This document shows positions 1-13,529 of a stretch of 64,000 nt of DNA, in pieces. Position 1 is the first letter of the stretch. Each line of letters starts with the position of its first letter. Under the pieces are notes generated by a model that saw nothing but the letters and a program-made list of their open reading frames with translations, was not told where the DNA came from and ran no database searches. The position numbers and the translations under genes are program-made. Origin of the DNA: Panagrolaimus kolymaensis (Eukaryota > Nematoda > Chromadorea > Rhabditida > Panagrolaimidae); contig JAJQJQ010000063.1 in the NCBI GenBank assembly GCA_028622995.1, positions 62,001 to 126,000 of the forward strand. Direction: 5' to 3'.

Positions 1-3000
1 TTATTCATTCCATACAGAAGCGAAGAAGAAGAGAAAAAAGGATAAAATAAAAAAATGAATAAAAAGAACATAGGTAAATTTTTATTTTGTTTCAAAATAT
101 TAAAATAAAAACAGGTAGTGAGAATTTGAATATCGTAAGCTTTTAAAAAAATCTAAAAAATTAATGCTTAAGGCACGAGTTTCCAGATTTTGAAAAAGCT
201 ATAAACCCCATAAAAAACCTGCTATTTTTTGAACTTTAAAAATTACTGTAAGCTACAGAAAAAAAGGATTTACTATTTAAAAAAAATTTTTCTTGCTGCA
301 CCAAAATTTTATTTTTAGGTACTATCACGAACTATTTTATCCTATTCCTTGTATCTTGATTTTTTTGTTGCAAAAAATTTATCTTTGCTTTTGATTGGTT
401 TCTTTCACGTTCAATTTAGCATTATTATTTTAAAACCCATATGCGAAAACATTAAATTTAAAAATTTAAGTTTTCCCATTTAAACTTTTTTTTGAGTTTA
501 AAAAAGTTTGTCTCTTTTTTTCTTCTCGAAAAATAAAATTTTAATACGTTTCTTTTTGCAATGCAAAGAAAGAAATAATAAAAAAAATAATTTACACTCT
601 TACACAAACGTTTTTATTTCATTTGTTTTTCTTCTTTTTGCGGCGGCTGGTTGGAGGGGAGTCGTCGCCGTTCGCCTGCTTTTTTTCTACTGCCGTCGTC
701 GTTGTCATCAAAAAAAGAGTCGAGTCGGAGTGGACAGCAGCGGTCATTTTTATTCTATGTATTTTTTTTATTTAAATTTTTTTCTTTCTTTCTCAAAACT
801 GAAAAACCTAATAAGAGAGGAAGGAAGAAAAAGAGAGAGACATTTTTGTTAGTTATATCGTGTTTGCATATTATTTTTTCTTCTCGTTCGAGCTCTTTGT
901 GTAATTTGAAAAACACACGGCAAAAAAATATATATATTCGAGGGTAGAGAGACGACGATAGCCAGCCAACCAGCCTCGGTGGCGTCGGGTGGCACGAGGG
1001 AAAAACAATCATCATTGCAAAAAAAAAAAGAGTGAGGGAGAGGAGCATTTGGCGTTCGTTCTTTCGTTTTTGTTGATGGTTTCTATTTTTTCATTTATTT
1101 TTTCTTTTCTTTTTTCTTTTATAAAATGTTGACCCCAAAAACAAAAATAATTTTTTGTTTTCAAAAATGAACAAAACAAAAAATATAAATAAATGAACGA
1201 AAAAAAATATGAGGGAGAGGAGGGAAATGGAAAAATAAATATTCAAAAAAGAGAAGAAAATTTATGTTAACAAAATCCAATTCTTGAATCTACAGTATTT
1301 CGGAAAGAAAGCAATTAACTTCTATTTAAAAAACCGCTAGGCAATATTGTATTTAATTACTGTATCGAAATCATGGAAAAAAATGTCGGATTTTTGACAG
1401 ATAAAAAGATGCATTGGCAAATTTTCGTTGTAAAACAAACAGTCACTAAATTTTAAAAAGAATTTCATGATTAAAGCCAAATTGTGAATCTAAAAACCAA
1501 GCCTTTAAATTTTCCCAAAAAGTGGATAAATAATAGAATGTAATTTTTTGAAGAAAAAAAAATTAATAATTTTGATTGAAAAAAATCATTTAAGAATTTT
1601 TTTACGATCAATTATCTAAATGATTCAACATAAAGTTACTGTATTTTTATTTAGCGCACGATGAATTTAGTAAATCTATTTAGAATGAAATCAAAAAAAA
1701 AATAAAGTAATTAAAAATTTGGAACTTTTCACGAATAAAATTTACGATAATCGTTTCTATATCAGCAAGTAATTAAACGAAAAATAACGCAAAACTCTAA
1801 ACTTTTCCGATTAAAACTATATTTGATTTTATGACTTCAAAAACATCTATGCTAAAAAAATAAAAAAATTTGCTGATGAAAAACAAATCAACAAATAAAT
1901 CAAATATATTTTTTAATGTTATTAACCCAATTTTTAATCTTTTTTTATTTTTTGATTGAAGTAATTAAAAAAGACATTAAAAATTTAATGAACCGACTAA
2001 GAAAAAAAACTTCATTATTTTTAAACAAAAAAAATAGCTGATTGACATAAATCGAATCGAATTAACTGCTCAGAAGAAAAAGAAAAAATGACTGACACAG
2101 AAATGAAATGAATTAATTTGTTCAAAAGGTAGGTATCATCCTTAAATATGCTCACTCTTCTTCATCCATGTTTACGTTGAAAATATTTTTTTGTGATCAA
2201 TCAACAAAAAAAAAATGGTAATAAACGCCCAAATAAAAATAATTCTATTTTAGTGAAGAAAATAAAAAAAGAACTGCTAAAATAAGGAAAAACGATCGAC
2301 CGAGTTAATTGACAAGAGAGAGAAGAGAAAAAAAACGCCTACCCCCCAAAAAAAAGAAGAAGAAAAATAGGTGGTATCAGTTGGCTCTCCTCTGGGTGGG
2401 TCGGCGCCTAGATTTTTTTTCATTTTTTTACTTTATCGCTCGACACAGAACTGTCAACAACAACCTAAATAAAAAAAATTTACCGGTAAAAAGAAAGAAG
2501 AAAAGAAAAAAACGTAAAGTCATAAGTTTTTTTTATTATTATCGCAAACCAATCATTCAAAATAGCCCAAATAAAAGAAAAAAATGCTGTCTGCTGCTAA
2601 AAAAAGCCCACGACGGAGAAAGACGTTTATCGCCTGATTTTTTTTCCACAGCAATTTTTTTTGTTTTCTTCCTGTGTCCCATTTTTTTCTCGCCCGAAAA
2701 AAAAATAAGAAAGAAAAAATGAAGGAAGGAAAAAAGAGCTCAAAAGTACAAATACCTTTGCGAGCGAGAGTCAGCCTTTTTTTTCTTTTTCCTTTCTTAT
2801 CTCTGTTTTTTCCAATGTCGTCGTCGCTCGCCGGAGTCTTATGAGAAAAAAATGAAGAGATGAAAAATGACATCAGCAATAAAAAAAACTACTCAACCCA
2901 AAAATAAAAAAACGAACATCGTTATTTTAGATTTTTGTTGTCCACGAAATGATGAAAAGAAAAAAAAGCTGTCAGTCGTAGTTAGATATTTATTTGAAAA

Positions 3001-3030
3001 ATTAAGTAATGATTGAATGAGATTAAGATT

Positions 3031-3043
3031 GAGAGAGAGAGAG
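3031..3043. repeat. (GA)n microsatellite
   Basis: Short uninterrupted GA dinucleotide tract of about six units. Confidence 0.8.
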
Positions 3044-6000
3044 TAAAGTGTTTTTTATTTGACACAAAAAAACAACAAAAATGATGATTTAAACAAGTTT
3101 TCTTATTTTTATTTTTTTGAAATATGATACAGTAAGACGAGGCACGAGTTATTAGTTTAAGTATAAAAAAAAGGACGGAACTTTAACTATAAAAAAATAA
3201 AGCAAATAAAGCAACTTTTGAAGTTTTAAAAACCCAAAAATCGAGAAACAAACACATCGAAAAAATAAAGATTGATAAAAAAGAAAACCCAAATTTTTTT
3301 AAACAATTTTAACCAACTTTAAAACCTTGCTATTTTACCTGCCAAAAATTAACAAGCTCGACGCCGGAGAAGAAAAAAAACAAAACCAATAAAAGTGTGA
3401 ATAAGTGCGAAAATATATATTTTTTCTTTGAGTGGCGCTTACAAGGGTCAACTAAGGTCAAATGGTCAAATAATGCTGCGATCTCAAAGAATAAAAAAAA
3501 ACCAAAGTGGTGAAAAGCAATATCGGCGAAAGAAGAAAAAAAAACATCGATGGCAAATAAAAAAGAAAGAAATCGAGAAAGAGAGAGAGATCGTTGTCGG
3601 TCGTTTGCCGAGAAAAAAAGAAAGGTTGCAAAAAATGACTATTATTGCTAAGAATTATTGGCAATGCCGAAGAATAAAAATGCAAATGCGATTGAATAAA
3701 AAAAAAGAAATAAAAATGTTTTACAAAAAAAGAGGCGCGCTTTGATTGTTTTTTATTAGTACCAAAACAAAAATATGGAATATTGTAAAAATTGTAAAAT
3801 AAAAAGAGACGAGGAAGGAACGTACTTAAAAATAATTACAAAGAAATTGAAAAAACAGTTCTGGCAAAGATCAAGAAATCAATTAAAACTGTTTCAGAAA
3901 TATAAATAAATTTCGTAACTGTGAGTCTTGTAACGAAAGTTTCCAAACTTAAGGTTGGTTGAAGAAAATTAGTTTTTCTGGCAGCGATGCTTTTCATCGA
4001 AATAAATTCACTCATATTATATATAATGATAATGCTCAGAAATTATATAGGATTAAATATATGTAGTTTGAAGAGATGCAAAAAATGAAAGAAGTTTGTG
4101 CTAATTTTAATTTATGCTTGATTTTATTTTGTTAACTTCAGATCACAATTTTTGGCGCCAAGCTCAGATGAAATTTTATGGTTCCAGTCTCATAAGATCA
4201 ACTTATTTTTTTTTGTTGCAATCACTCATTTATCCTTTTTTGGATCAAGATAATCAAAGAATAAAAAAACAAAGTCAACGACATATAAGGTCAAATGATA
4301 GTAAAGCCATTAATTTAAAAAAAACGACGATAGACATAAAAGAAGAAAAAAAAGACTTTAATAGAAAGAAAAAAACTCAAAGAACCGTGACATTTTTTTC
4401 TTCTTCTTCCTTTGCTGCATCTGTTTTTGTCTTTTTTTAAAACTCATTTTTCAAAATCTTATCATTGTCACTAGAAGAAGAAGAAGAAAAAACTAATATT
4501 TATTTTTTTTTATAATATTCATGCGTGTATAAAAAACTAGTTCTTGTTTTTTTTAGTTTTTGCTTTTGATAAATTGAAGAAAAAAAAATAATTAATTAAT
4601 GAGATAGAAAAACTAACAAATAAAAAAATGTGATAGTGGAGTTTTTTATTTTTGAGAATAAAAAATAATGAACATTTTACAGTAAGTCAAAGTGAGAAAA
4701 ATTCGTGTGAAGACCAACGATTATAAAAAAATTCGATAGAAATTGAAATTAAAAAATTTAAAATATTAAAACGAACCTCAAAGTTTCAGCACTATTTGGA
4801 AATGTTGCTGTTTTTTCTTTCACCTCACGGCGGCGGCTTTATTTTTTTTTGTTAGAGCAACGATACTTCCAAATAATATTTATTATGGGTATTCGTTACC
4901 AGCTCACGACGGCTTTTGAACTTCTTTTTGCGATTGAAATGGAAAAATTTAAGAGCAACCAATGCAGCCCTAGTTTTAAGCGTAATCTAGAAAATTATTC
5001 AAAAAATTTAGAAATGTCGAATCACGAAACATAATTAATTAAATTTCGAATAACGCGAATCAATATTTTAATTTCAAAAAAAAACAAAAATTCAAAGCAA
5101 AAAAACAAATGTAAAAATGAAATTAAGTAAAATCGTGGGATTCGTTACTCATTTTAATAATGTCAAAATTAAATGATTTCTTATTACTTTTTTTTCCAGA
5201 AAAAAAAATCCCTTTATAGTATTAGCATTTTTCTTTAAGAAATTAAGTACCCCTGCCAAAAAATTTTTTAAATGTAAAGAGAAATGACATCAAAAATTTT
5301 ATTTTTTAAATCCAATAAATCTGATTTTTTGTTTTAACAACATAAATGCCAAGTTAAAGGAAAAAAATAAGTTTTTTAAAAATTATTCTAATCTTGAAAA
5401 ACCGAAATTGTTTATTTTTATATTTCGCTTGCAAAAAAGCAGCAGCAACCTTTAACTTAAAAAAATTTTATTTCTGCGAGAGACATTACAGTTTCTATTT
5501 ATTTTTTCAGAGCTGAGTAATTCAAAATAACCTTTTCCTTTTTATTTATTTTTATTTATTGTTTTATAAATAAACTTTTTCTCTTTCACGCTTGCACAAT
5601 TTCAGGTAAAATAATAACAAACAAAAAATATTAATGGCGCACAAAAAAGATGCTAATTAAAACAAAAAATAAAAATAATATTTTTTTCTTGGGTGAATAA
5701 CTTATTGGAAAAAAACAAAACAAAATTCCTGTGACTATTAAGGTAATGTGGGGTAAAAATAAGAAAAAATTTAGAGCTTTTTTCTTTTCTTTTTTTTGTA
5801 TTTTTTTTTATTATTCATAAATTAATAATCTCAAAGGAATATAAAAAAAAAAAAACGGTGTGCTCCACAAAAAAAACTTCTCTAGAAAAAAGTGTTTTCT
5901 AGCCACCATAGTCTCTTGTTTTTTTGTTGGGGCATGGGTGAAAAAAGAAAATGGCGAGGGTAATGAGAAGAAAAAAAAGACTACGGTGGAAATAAATAAG

Positions 6001-8171
6001 CTTTTTTTTCTCTATGGGTGCCTAAAAAAATAATAAAGTAATACAAAAAAATGTAGTTTGGATAGAAAAAAACAAAGAGTTAAAGGATTGTTGCTGGGTA
6101 AAGAAAAATAAAAAACGATGTGTGGTCATGGGTAAATAAGTAAAAAAAAGCGGATTTCTTTACAAAAAAAAAACAAAAATACAAATTTTAATTTAGGAAA
6201 AACGATGCCAAATGTTTAAGAAAAAATTACTTTAATGTCAAAAAAAAGTTAAGTGGCACCAAATCACTTTACAAAAAAGCCTCAGAAAGAGAATAGAAAA
6301 ACTGATAACGGTAGGATTTAATTTTGATTATTTTTTTTGCATTTAATTTTTGGCAAATGTGGCAAAAAAACACCATAAAACAGAGTTCATCATCTTATAA
6401 GTATAATAAAAATGGAGCTGCAGTAATCTTGGATACTACAAGAAACGCACTTTTTTGGAGAAAAAATAACACGCAAAAAATAAATATGGAAGTTTCTTAT
6501 TTAGAAGTAATTTTTTATCTGATACTTACGGGGCAAAAAAAATAAATAAGAATGCCAAAAGCACATTTTTTTGACACAAATTTTAAAATTAAAAATCAAA
6601 GAATAAAAATTATGTGATACCATAACATCCATTATGCAAAATATTTCTTTCGATATTAAAAAAAAAACCTTAAATGGAGCTTCTGGAATGCCAAAATCTG
6701 TAGCAGAAGTTAAATAAAAAAATAAACTAAATTGTGGGTTCTCAAATCGAAAATTCTTTTAAAATAAAGGAATTCCAAATTTAAAAATATAGGTTTCATC
6801 TCCAAAATTCCAACCCCTCATGGAAATAATCTTCAACCTTTTTTCTAAAATACTTGTTGTGTTGATATAAAAAAAAAAGATCAAAAGTTAAAGCCCCTGT
6901 TTTAAAGTGCAACATTTTAATGCTCAAAATGCAACAACAACAACGAAAAACTAAAGCGTTTAAACATTAAACAAAACAAAAAATTTATGTATAAACAAAA
7001 AAGCTGTTTTTTCCCTTCAATTTCCTGTCCCTCGAAAAAAAAGTTTAAACTATTTATGTATTTTTTTTAAACAAATTTAAGAAAACCAATCTCTGAACAA
7101 ACAAAAAAAAAAAGAATTTTCGAGGGTAGAAAAAAAATCATTGATTAAACGAAAAAAGAGGAGAGAAAAAAACATTAGTTAGCTACCACTGAGGCAGCAG
7201 CAGCGGTGGCAAACAAACCAATAAAAAAATCTTAAAAAACAGATTGGGAAAAAAAGAAAAAAAAGATTGCAATTTTTTTTTGTTGGCTGGCTAAAGCAAA
7301 AAAATGTGTGCGGTGTAACTTGGTTGGCTATCACGCCCTTGAACAACAAAAAAATGGTCGTTTAAAATATAAAAAAATGATAGAAAGAAAATCAAAAAAG
7401 GTGTCTTTGATTTTTTTTTCTGGCAAAAAATTAAAAACAAATTTAAATACGAAATAGTAAATTCAGAAAACTATTCACAATAAAGCAAATCCAAAAAAAT
7501 CAAAAGTAAATTTTCGCGACCAAGACTCAATGAAACAGCTAATGTTAGTAATCGATAATTTATGTGATTCAACTAATTTTATTTTAGATTAGAAAAATTT
7601 TAATTTAAAATTAAAGTTCTTGGTTTCACAACGAAATCAAAAAGTTTTGATTACCGAATTTCACACCAAAATAAAAAATTTTTACCAAATTTCCAATGTT
7701 TTCATTATTTTTTTTGATTCAAAATCAACGAAGAAAATCACTGCCACTCATTTTTTTTTTGATTTTCATTCATTTTTTGTTTGGAAAAACCTAAAGTTCA
7801 TATCATTTTTTTTGTTGCTTCCACCTTTTTGCTCCTTCTTCCTTTCTTTCTCCTGTTTGCTTGCGAGCGTGTTTGTATGTGTTTAAAAAAAGCTATAAAA
7901 AACAAATATGCAAGCAAGCAAGGAAAAAAATATCGGGTGACTTTTTTTCTTTCTTTCAAATAAAAAAAACGACGAGGGAAGAAAAAAGGCTGAGAGTAGT
8001 GAAGAAGAAAAAAAGAAAAAAAACCAGCACCGAGGAGGACGTAAACAATCAAATCGAAAAAGCACAATCATTTTTCTTTCTTCTCTTTTTTTTTCTTTAA
8101 TATTCCAGCCCCAGCAGTGGCAGTGGCAGTTAAAAAAAAGATTGAAGCCGAAAAAAACGACGGAAAAAAAG

Positions 8172-8196
<25 letters not shown>
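8172..8196. repeat. (TC)n microsatellite
   Basis: Uninterrupted TC tract of about twelve units, followed by a short TATATAT run. It is the longest simple dinucleotide tract seen in the window. Confidence 0.9.
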
Positions 8197-8202
<6 letters not shown>

Positions 8203-11200
8203 TTTCCTTTCCACTCTGAGCAGGCAATGTCCTTTGGTTTCAATTCCATCCATCTATTTTTATTTTTTTTGAAGAAAAAAAAAGAACTTTGAAAGAAGAA
8301 GAAAAAAACTCACATTTCAGTTTTTTTTAAACAGTGGCAATAAAAAATAAAATAAACGATGACACGCGAAAAGAAAAAACCCGAAAGACTTTTTTTTTTC
8401 TGGGGTGAAGAAAGGAGAAAAAGAAGACAAAAAACGAATGGTAGAAATGCTGCTGCTGCACTGCAGTTGTTTAGTGGCGGCTGTTTTTTTTTCTTCACCC
8501 CAGATAACACAAAAAAATAACCCTTGGTTTTTTTCCACTCTCGAAAAAAGAAAAAACACTAATGAAGAAGAAAAAAAAATGAAAAGAAAAGAAGAAAGTT
8601 TAGTCTCGGCTCGACGGTGGTTCTTTTTTTTTGTTGATGTCGGTTTTCTTCTTCCTTCAGTTAGCTTTGTTTTAAAACAATCGAAAAGAAAAAAAAATTG
8701 TGAATGGTGGTGGTGTAAAAAAGTGATAAGTTTAATATTTTTCTTTTTTGATGGGCACTGTTAATTACATACATACACACACCACAGGAAAGAGAGGAGA
8801 AAAAGGTAATTTTTTTAGGATTAAAAATAAAAAAACTTGAAATAGCGTCTTTGGGCATTAGGAAAAAAAGAAAAGAAAAAAGGTTACCTTTAGTTAAAAA
8901 ATAATAATAGCCTCATATATAAAAAAATGAATGAGTAATGGTTTTGTTATATATTTTTTTGTAAGTTAATCTCAAAGGAATATTAAAAAGCTAAGCACTC
9001 AGAAAAAAAAAATTACTCCTTTGTAAAAATAAAAAAAACTGACGAGGGTTGAAGAGAGTAAAATGGCTACGGTGGAAAAAAAGCAATAGCATGAATTTGC
9101 TTTGCTATAAAATAATAAAAATAACTTGGTCTTTTTTTAAAAAAGTTTCAAAATAGTGTTTGAAAAAAAAAGTGAAATTTAAGAAACTCTTTCATTTTAT
9201 TTCAAAAATATCTGTTTACAAAAGACAAAATCGTTTATTTTCATTTTTTTCTATTTCACCCCAAACATTTCAATCAAATAAAAAAAAATTTAGTTTCAAT
9301 AACAAAAAAAATGAATTGCCTACAATATCGAATAGCATCAACAATAAAAAAAGCGTTCAAATTGAAATGGAAAAAGTGCAGCAAAAAAAAATTGTGGGGT
9401 GAAAGAAAAAGAAAAAAATTGAAAAAGGAAGGAGTTTTTTCTTCTTTTTTCAGAAAAAAAAATAAATTAGGCGATCTACGACGAAGGACGACGACGACAA
9501 CGACGATAGTTGTGTCGTCGTCAAAAAAATCTGTGTACTGAGCGTTTTTTTATTTTATTTTTTCAGGGTGGAAAAATGGTTGGCTGGAAGAAGAGAAGAA
9601 AAAAATGACCTCGACGACAGAGAACCAACCAACCCAGCAGCAATAAAAAAAAAACCAAGCAGTCAAAGCCGTCAGTTTAAAGAAGAAGAAAAAAAAACTA
9701 ACCTAAAAAAATGAAAGCACGCAAAAAAAAAATTTATAAAAAAACGTTGACGACCCAAGAATTTTTTTCTTCTTCTTTGCGTTGCTGCGTGTTGTTGGTT
9801 TTTTATTTTTCATGCGTGCGTTTTTTTTAAAGTTTAAAAAAATAAATAATGGGAGTCGCCGGTTGGATCAACGCAGCAAAAAAAAAAAATAAAGGAAATT
9901 GAGGGCAGCCATGTTTTTTCTTCTTCTTCAGGGTTTTAAAAAGAAGAAAAAATTGCTATCAAGAAATTTAATCTTAAAAAAACTAAAACACCCACAAAAA
10001 AGAAAGAAAAAAATAAAGACTGGTGGTTTAAAAAAATTGAAAACAAATATTTTTATGAATTAAATTAAAAAAAAGGCCGTTCCCTGTGGATTTTTGGATT
10101 ACTGTAAAAAATTACAAAATTCTTTTGCAAACAAAACAAAAAATGATTCAAATTAAAAAAAGATAGAGAAATCAAAGAGTGTTATAATTTTTTTGGGTTG
10201 CCTGGAGTAAAAAGTGTTTTACCAAATTTAAATATTTGATGGCAGCAACAGCAGTTTGACCGTCGTTGAAAGAAGAAGAGAAAAACAGAATAAAACAAAG
10301 GATCTAACAACAACAAAAAAGCGTTCCACAAAAAAATGTGATTCTTCCCGCTCAAATATGTACGTTCCAAGCCAATAAAAAAAAATTACACCATTCGTTT
10401 AAAAAAAATTTAAACTGGCATTGACTAATCGCTTTTATAAATAAATTTTTTTATTTCTTTTGCAGCTAAAAAAAATTTGCATTCTCATTTATCACTTTTC
10501 AAGAAAGCAACACCCATTTTTTTTTAATTCATAGAGTTTCTCGATTTCGATGCAGAAAAAAAACACGAGCTTCTAAATATTAGAGAATGGTAAATTTAAG
10601 GGTTTGAAAAAAACAATAATAAAAAAAGATCTCTCGAAAAAAGATATAGAAAATATTTTACAAACGAAAACGATAATATCAAAATAAAACATTTAAAGTT
10701 CATGGCGGCTATCTCAATGATTAGTGGCAAATAAATTACAAGATTTAGAGAATCAATAAATTCTTGGCTCATTTTCAGAAAAAACTAAAATCGAAAAACT
10801 CCAATGACAACAATCAACCTATGTATTTATTTCTTCGTTTTTTGAAGAAAACAAAAATGCGGCTTTTCAGAAAAGGAAAAAAACTTTGCAACATTCAAAA
10901 AGAAAGACCTCCAACCAATAAAAGTAAGAAGAAAAAAACCTTAGAAAATTTGAGAAAAAAAGGGAAGCATAAAAACAAGGGTTTTCCAAAAAGAAATCGC
11001 TTCAAACACCCTCATAAATATTTTTTTTAAACGACACCGTTCCTAAAAAAATAGAAGAGATGAAGGAGGACGAGTATCCGTCGTCCAGTCCACCAGAAAG
11101 CAAAAAAACAGTCATTTATTTTTTGATGATGAAAAGGAGAAAGAAAAAAAACGATTGGCCTTCACAACAAAAAAAAGAGGAAACAAAAAAATTAGTTGGA

Positions 11201-12407
11201 AGCCATCACAGCAGCATGTATTTTTGCCGACAAAAAATAAAAGGAAAAAAATAAAAAATAAAAAAACACATCAAAATTTTTCTTTGTTCTTCTGTTTTCT
11301 GCAACCGACGATGAGTTTGGAAAAAAAGCCATCTTGTTTATTCCCATCAAAAAGAAAAAATAGAAAAAGAAAGCAACCTTTTTATTAAAAAATTTAAAAC
11401 CTTCTAAAAGCAAAAAATATTATTTAGAATTTATAATCAAAAAAATAAATGATAGCTCTTTTAACAACCGCGATCAAAAAAAAGGCATCATAATTTTTGA
11501 AACTAACGCGTCACAGATTTCCCAAAAAATAAGCGGTTCTAAACAATTTTTTATTATTGAAACTAAAAAAGTTATTAATAATCAGTCATTTTTCATTTTT
11601 GACTTCTTAATTTCTTCAATTCTTTCATATATTTTTTTTTGTTCGAAAAAATTCATCCGTCCCCTTAGGGTGAAAAATATCTCTCCTCTCTTTCAATTTC
11701 TTCCATTTTTATTAATTTTTTTGTTGATTAAAGTCATCATAACTTCTTTACTCTTTTCTTTTTTTTTTGATTTGTTTATGTTTATCGGAAAAATATGTGG
11801 CAGCAAAAAAAATTTTATCTCTGCGAACAAGTTTTTTTTAAACTAAAAAATAAAATTAAAAAATGTTTAAGGTTTTGGTTTGGGTTTTGGTTGAATAAAA
11901 AAAATGAAGTTAATTATTGCCTAAGGCATTTGAGTCTTAATTATTAATTTCTTAGAATCAAATTTTGTTTTTTTTATCAAAAAAAAATGCGAGACAATGG
12001 AGCTTTAGTTATTTATTTATATTATTTTATTCAACTTGTATGGAGTTATTTGATATTTTCATAGATTTTCTTTTTTTTTTCAACAGATGCCATGTCGAAT
12101 GATTTATGTAAGGAATCAAGCCCACAAATAAATTTAATGTAAGAAAATTTAAATATACAATAAATAATTTAATTTATTACTTTTATCAACAGAAAAAAAA
12201 TTTTATATATAAATTTTGTTAAAAAAAACAAAGAAAAAACATTAACCAAAAATATTCAAACAAAAACCAAAAAAGCCTCACTCAAATTTGTTTTCAATTT
12301 TTTTCCAACTAAAAAAATAACAAAAAAAAGAGTCGATAAAAAAACTAAACCTTTTCTGAGTCCACCCGGCGGCGGCTTGCAAGACCGAATGTTAAATTGG
12401 TTGGAAT

Positions 12408-12815
12408 CAGTGTTGTGACTGGCTCCGCCAGCTCCGGCTCCGGAGCGCTCCGCTCCGCTCCAGGTCGGAGCTCGGAGCGGAGCTGGAGCTAAATAAAAAA
12501 AACAGCTGGAGCGAGGAGCGGAGCCGGAGCCGAAAATATTTTTTGAAAAATTTTAAAAATTATTTTTAATAGGAAAAGAAGGCTTTGTTCAATTCCAATG
12601 ACTCTAAAATAGCTCAGAAAAGCATAATAATAAGGTTATATTAGCTCTTTTTATGAATTGTGATTATTTGAAAAAAAATTTTTCGGAGCCGGAGCGGAGC
12701 TGGAGCTCGATTTAAAAAATGGCCGGAGCGCGGAGCGGAGCAGGAGCCAACAAAAATTTTTGCCCGGAGCTCGGAGCGGAGCTGGAGCCCAAATTTTGTG
12801 AAAGTAACAACACTG
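12408..12815. mobile_element. hAT-type non-autonomous element with GGAGC arrays
   Basis: The ends are CAGTGTTGT.AC on the left and its inverse, ending CAACACTG, on the right. Both sides carry a perfect 8-bp direct repeat, GTTGGAAT (12400-12407 and 12816-12823). An 8-bp target duplication and CAG-starting short terminal repeats are typical of the hAT superfamily. Inside, two arms of about 110 bp are built almost only from GGAGC/GGAGCC/GCTCC words, in opposite orientation, around an AT-rich core of about 145 bp. No transposase is encoded, so mobilisation would have to be in trans. The perfect target duplication suggests a fairly recent insertion. Confidence 0.85.
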
Positions 12816-12823
12816 GTTGGAAT

Positions 12824-13529
12824 AGCCAAGAGGCACATTTCTCAATGGCGTTCAAAAAAATGTATGTATGTGAAAGATGAACAAAATGGCGTTTACTTGA
12901 ATTCCCCTCACTCTTGTTGCAGCTAAAAATAAAAAATCATTGATTCTTTATTTTTTGTTTTGTTTTTCAAGTTTGAATATTTCTAGCATTATTTTTTTTT
13001 CTCTTGTTTTTTTCTATAACATCGATTTTCTAATTTAAAAATGCTAAAGATATTACAGAAACAGTTGTTATGAAATCTAATTTTCTTTCTTTCTTAGCGG
13101 TTTACTTTTTCATTTATTCAAATGCCAAAAAAACTCCTGAATGCATTACATATTTAAATAAAATCTGCAGTATTTATCTTGAACAAAATAAAATAATATT
13201 TATGTGAAAAGCAAACACTTACTTCTCTTTTTTTGAGTATTAATTTTTATAAATCTCTAATATTCTAAGAATTTTGTATATTTTTGCAAGAAAAAAAAAT
13301 CAAAACAAAGATAGTTTTTTAACATTACGCCGACGACCAACGCAGCAGACCGGTTTCAAACAACAAAATTGATTCCAGGGAAATTGATGAAAATTTATTT
13401 TTATTTTTTCTGTCATTTTTATTTTCGAAAAGCTTCGCTTAATTATTGTAAAATTTTCCATTAATTAAAAGCTTTTGATTTTTATTGACAAAAAAATAAT
13501 AATAAACAAATGCTTCACAAAATTATCAA
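12824..13529. other. Intergenic, downstream of the 13.5-kb gene
   Basis: AT-rich sequence with no supported gene. It lies beyond the 3' end of the minus-strand gene at 13530 and probably contains its 3' UTR. A short GC-richer patch near 13327-13380 has no recognisable feature. Confidence 0.4.

Larger units (their letters stand above)
1..12399. other. Gene-free A/T-run-rich region
   Basis: I see no convincing coding sequence here. Open frames are low-complexity Lys/Asn or Phe/Ser/Leu frames through A and T runs and lack recognisable domains. The DNA is a succession of A runs of 5-10 and T runs of 5-10 mixed with AAGAAG/CTTCTT tracts. Small GC-richer islands of CGA/GTC words stand out near 640-735, 940-1000, 7990-8045 and 9472-9525. 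Single AAATATTCAAA words, the boundary motif of the module seen later, occur near 1237 and 12250. No RNA gene was recognised. Confidence 0.6.

Noticed and set aside
2309..2722. Longest frame in the left region, Lys/Arg-rich
   Set aside because: It reads through A runs, has no domain and is not supported by splice sites.
8405..8764. 119-codon plus-strand frame
   Set aside because: Low-complexity Lys/Glu and Phe tracts from AAG/TTC runs, with competing open frames on the other strand.
12641..12845. Two overlapping minus-strand frames
   Set aside because: They run through the GGAGC array of the 12.4-kb element and its flanks.
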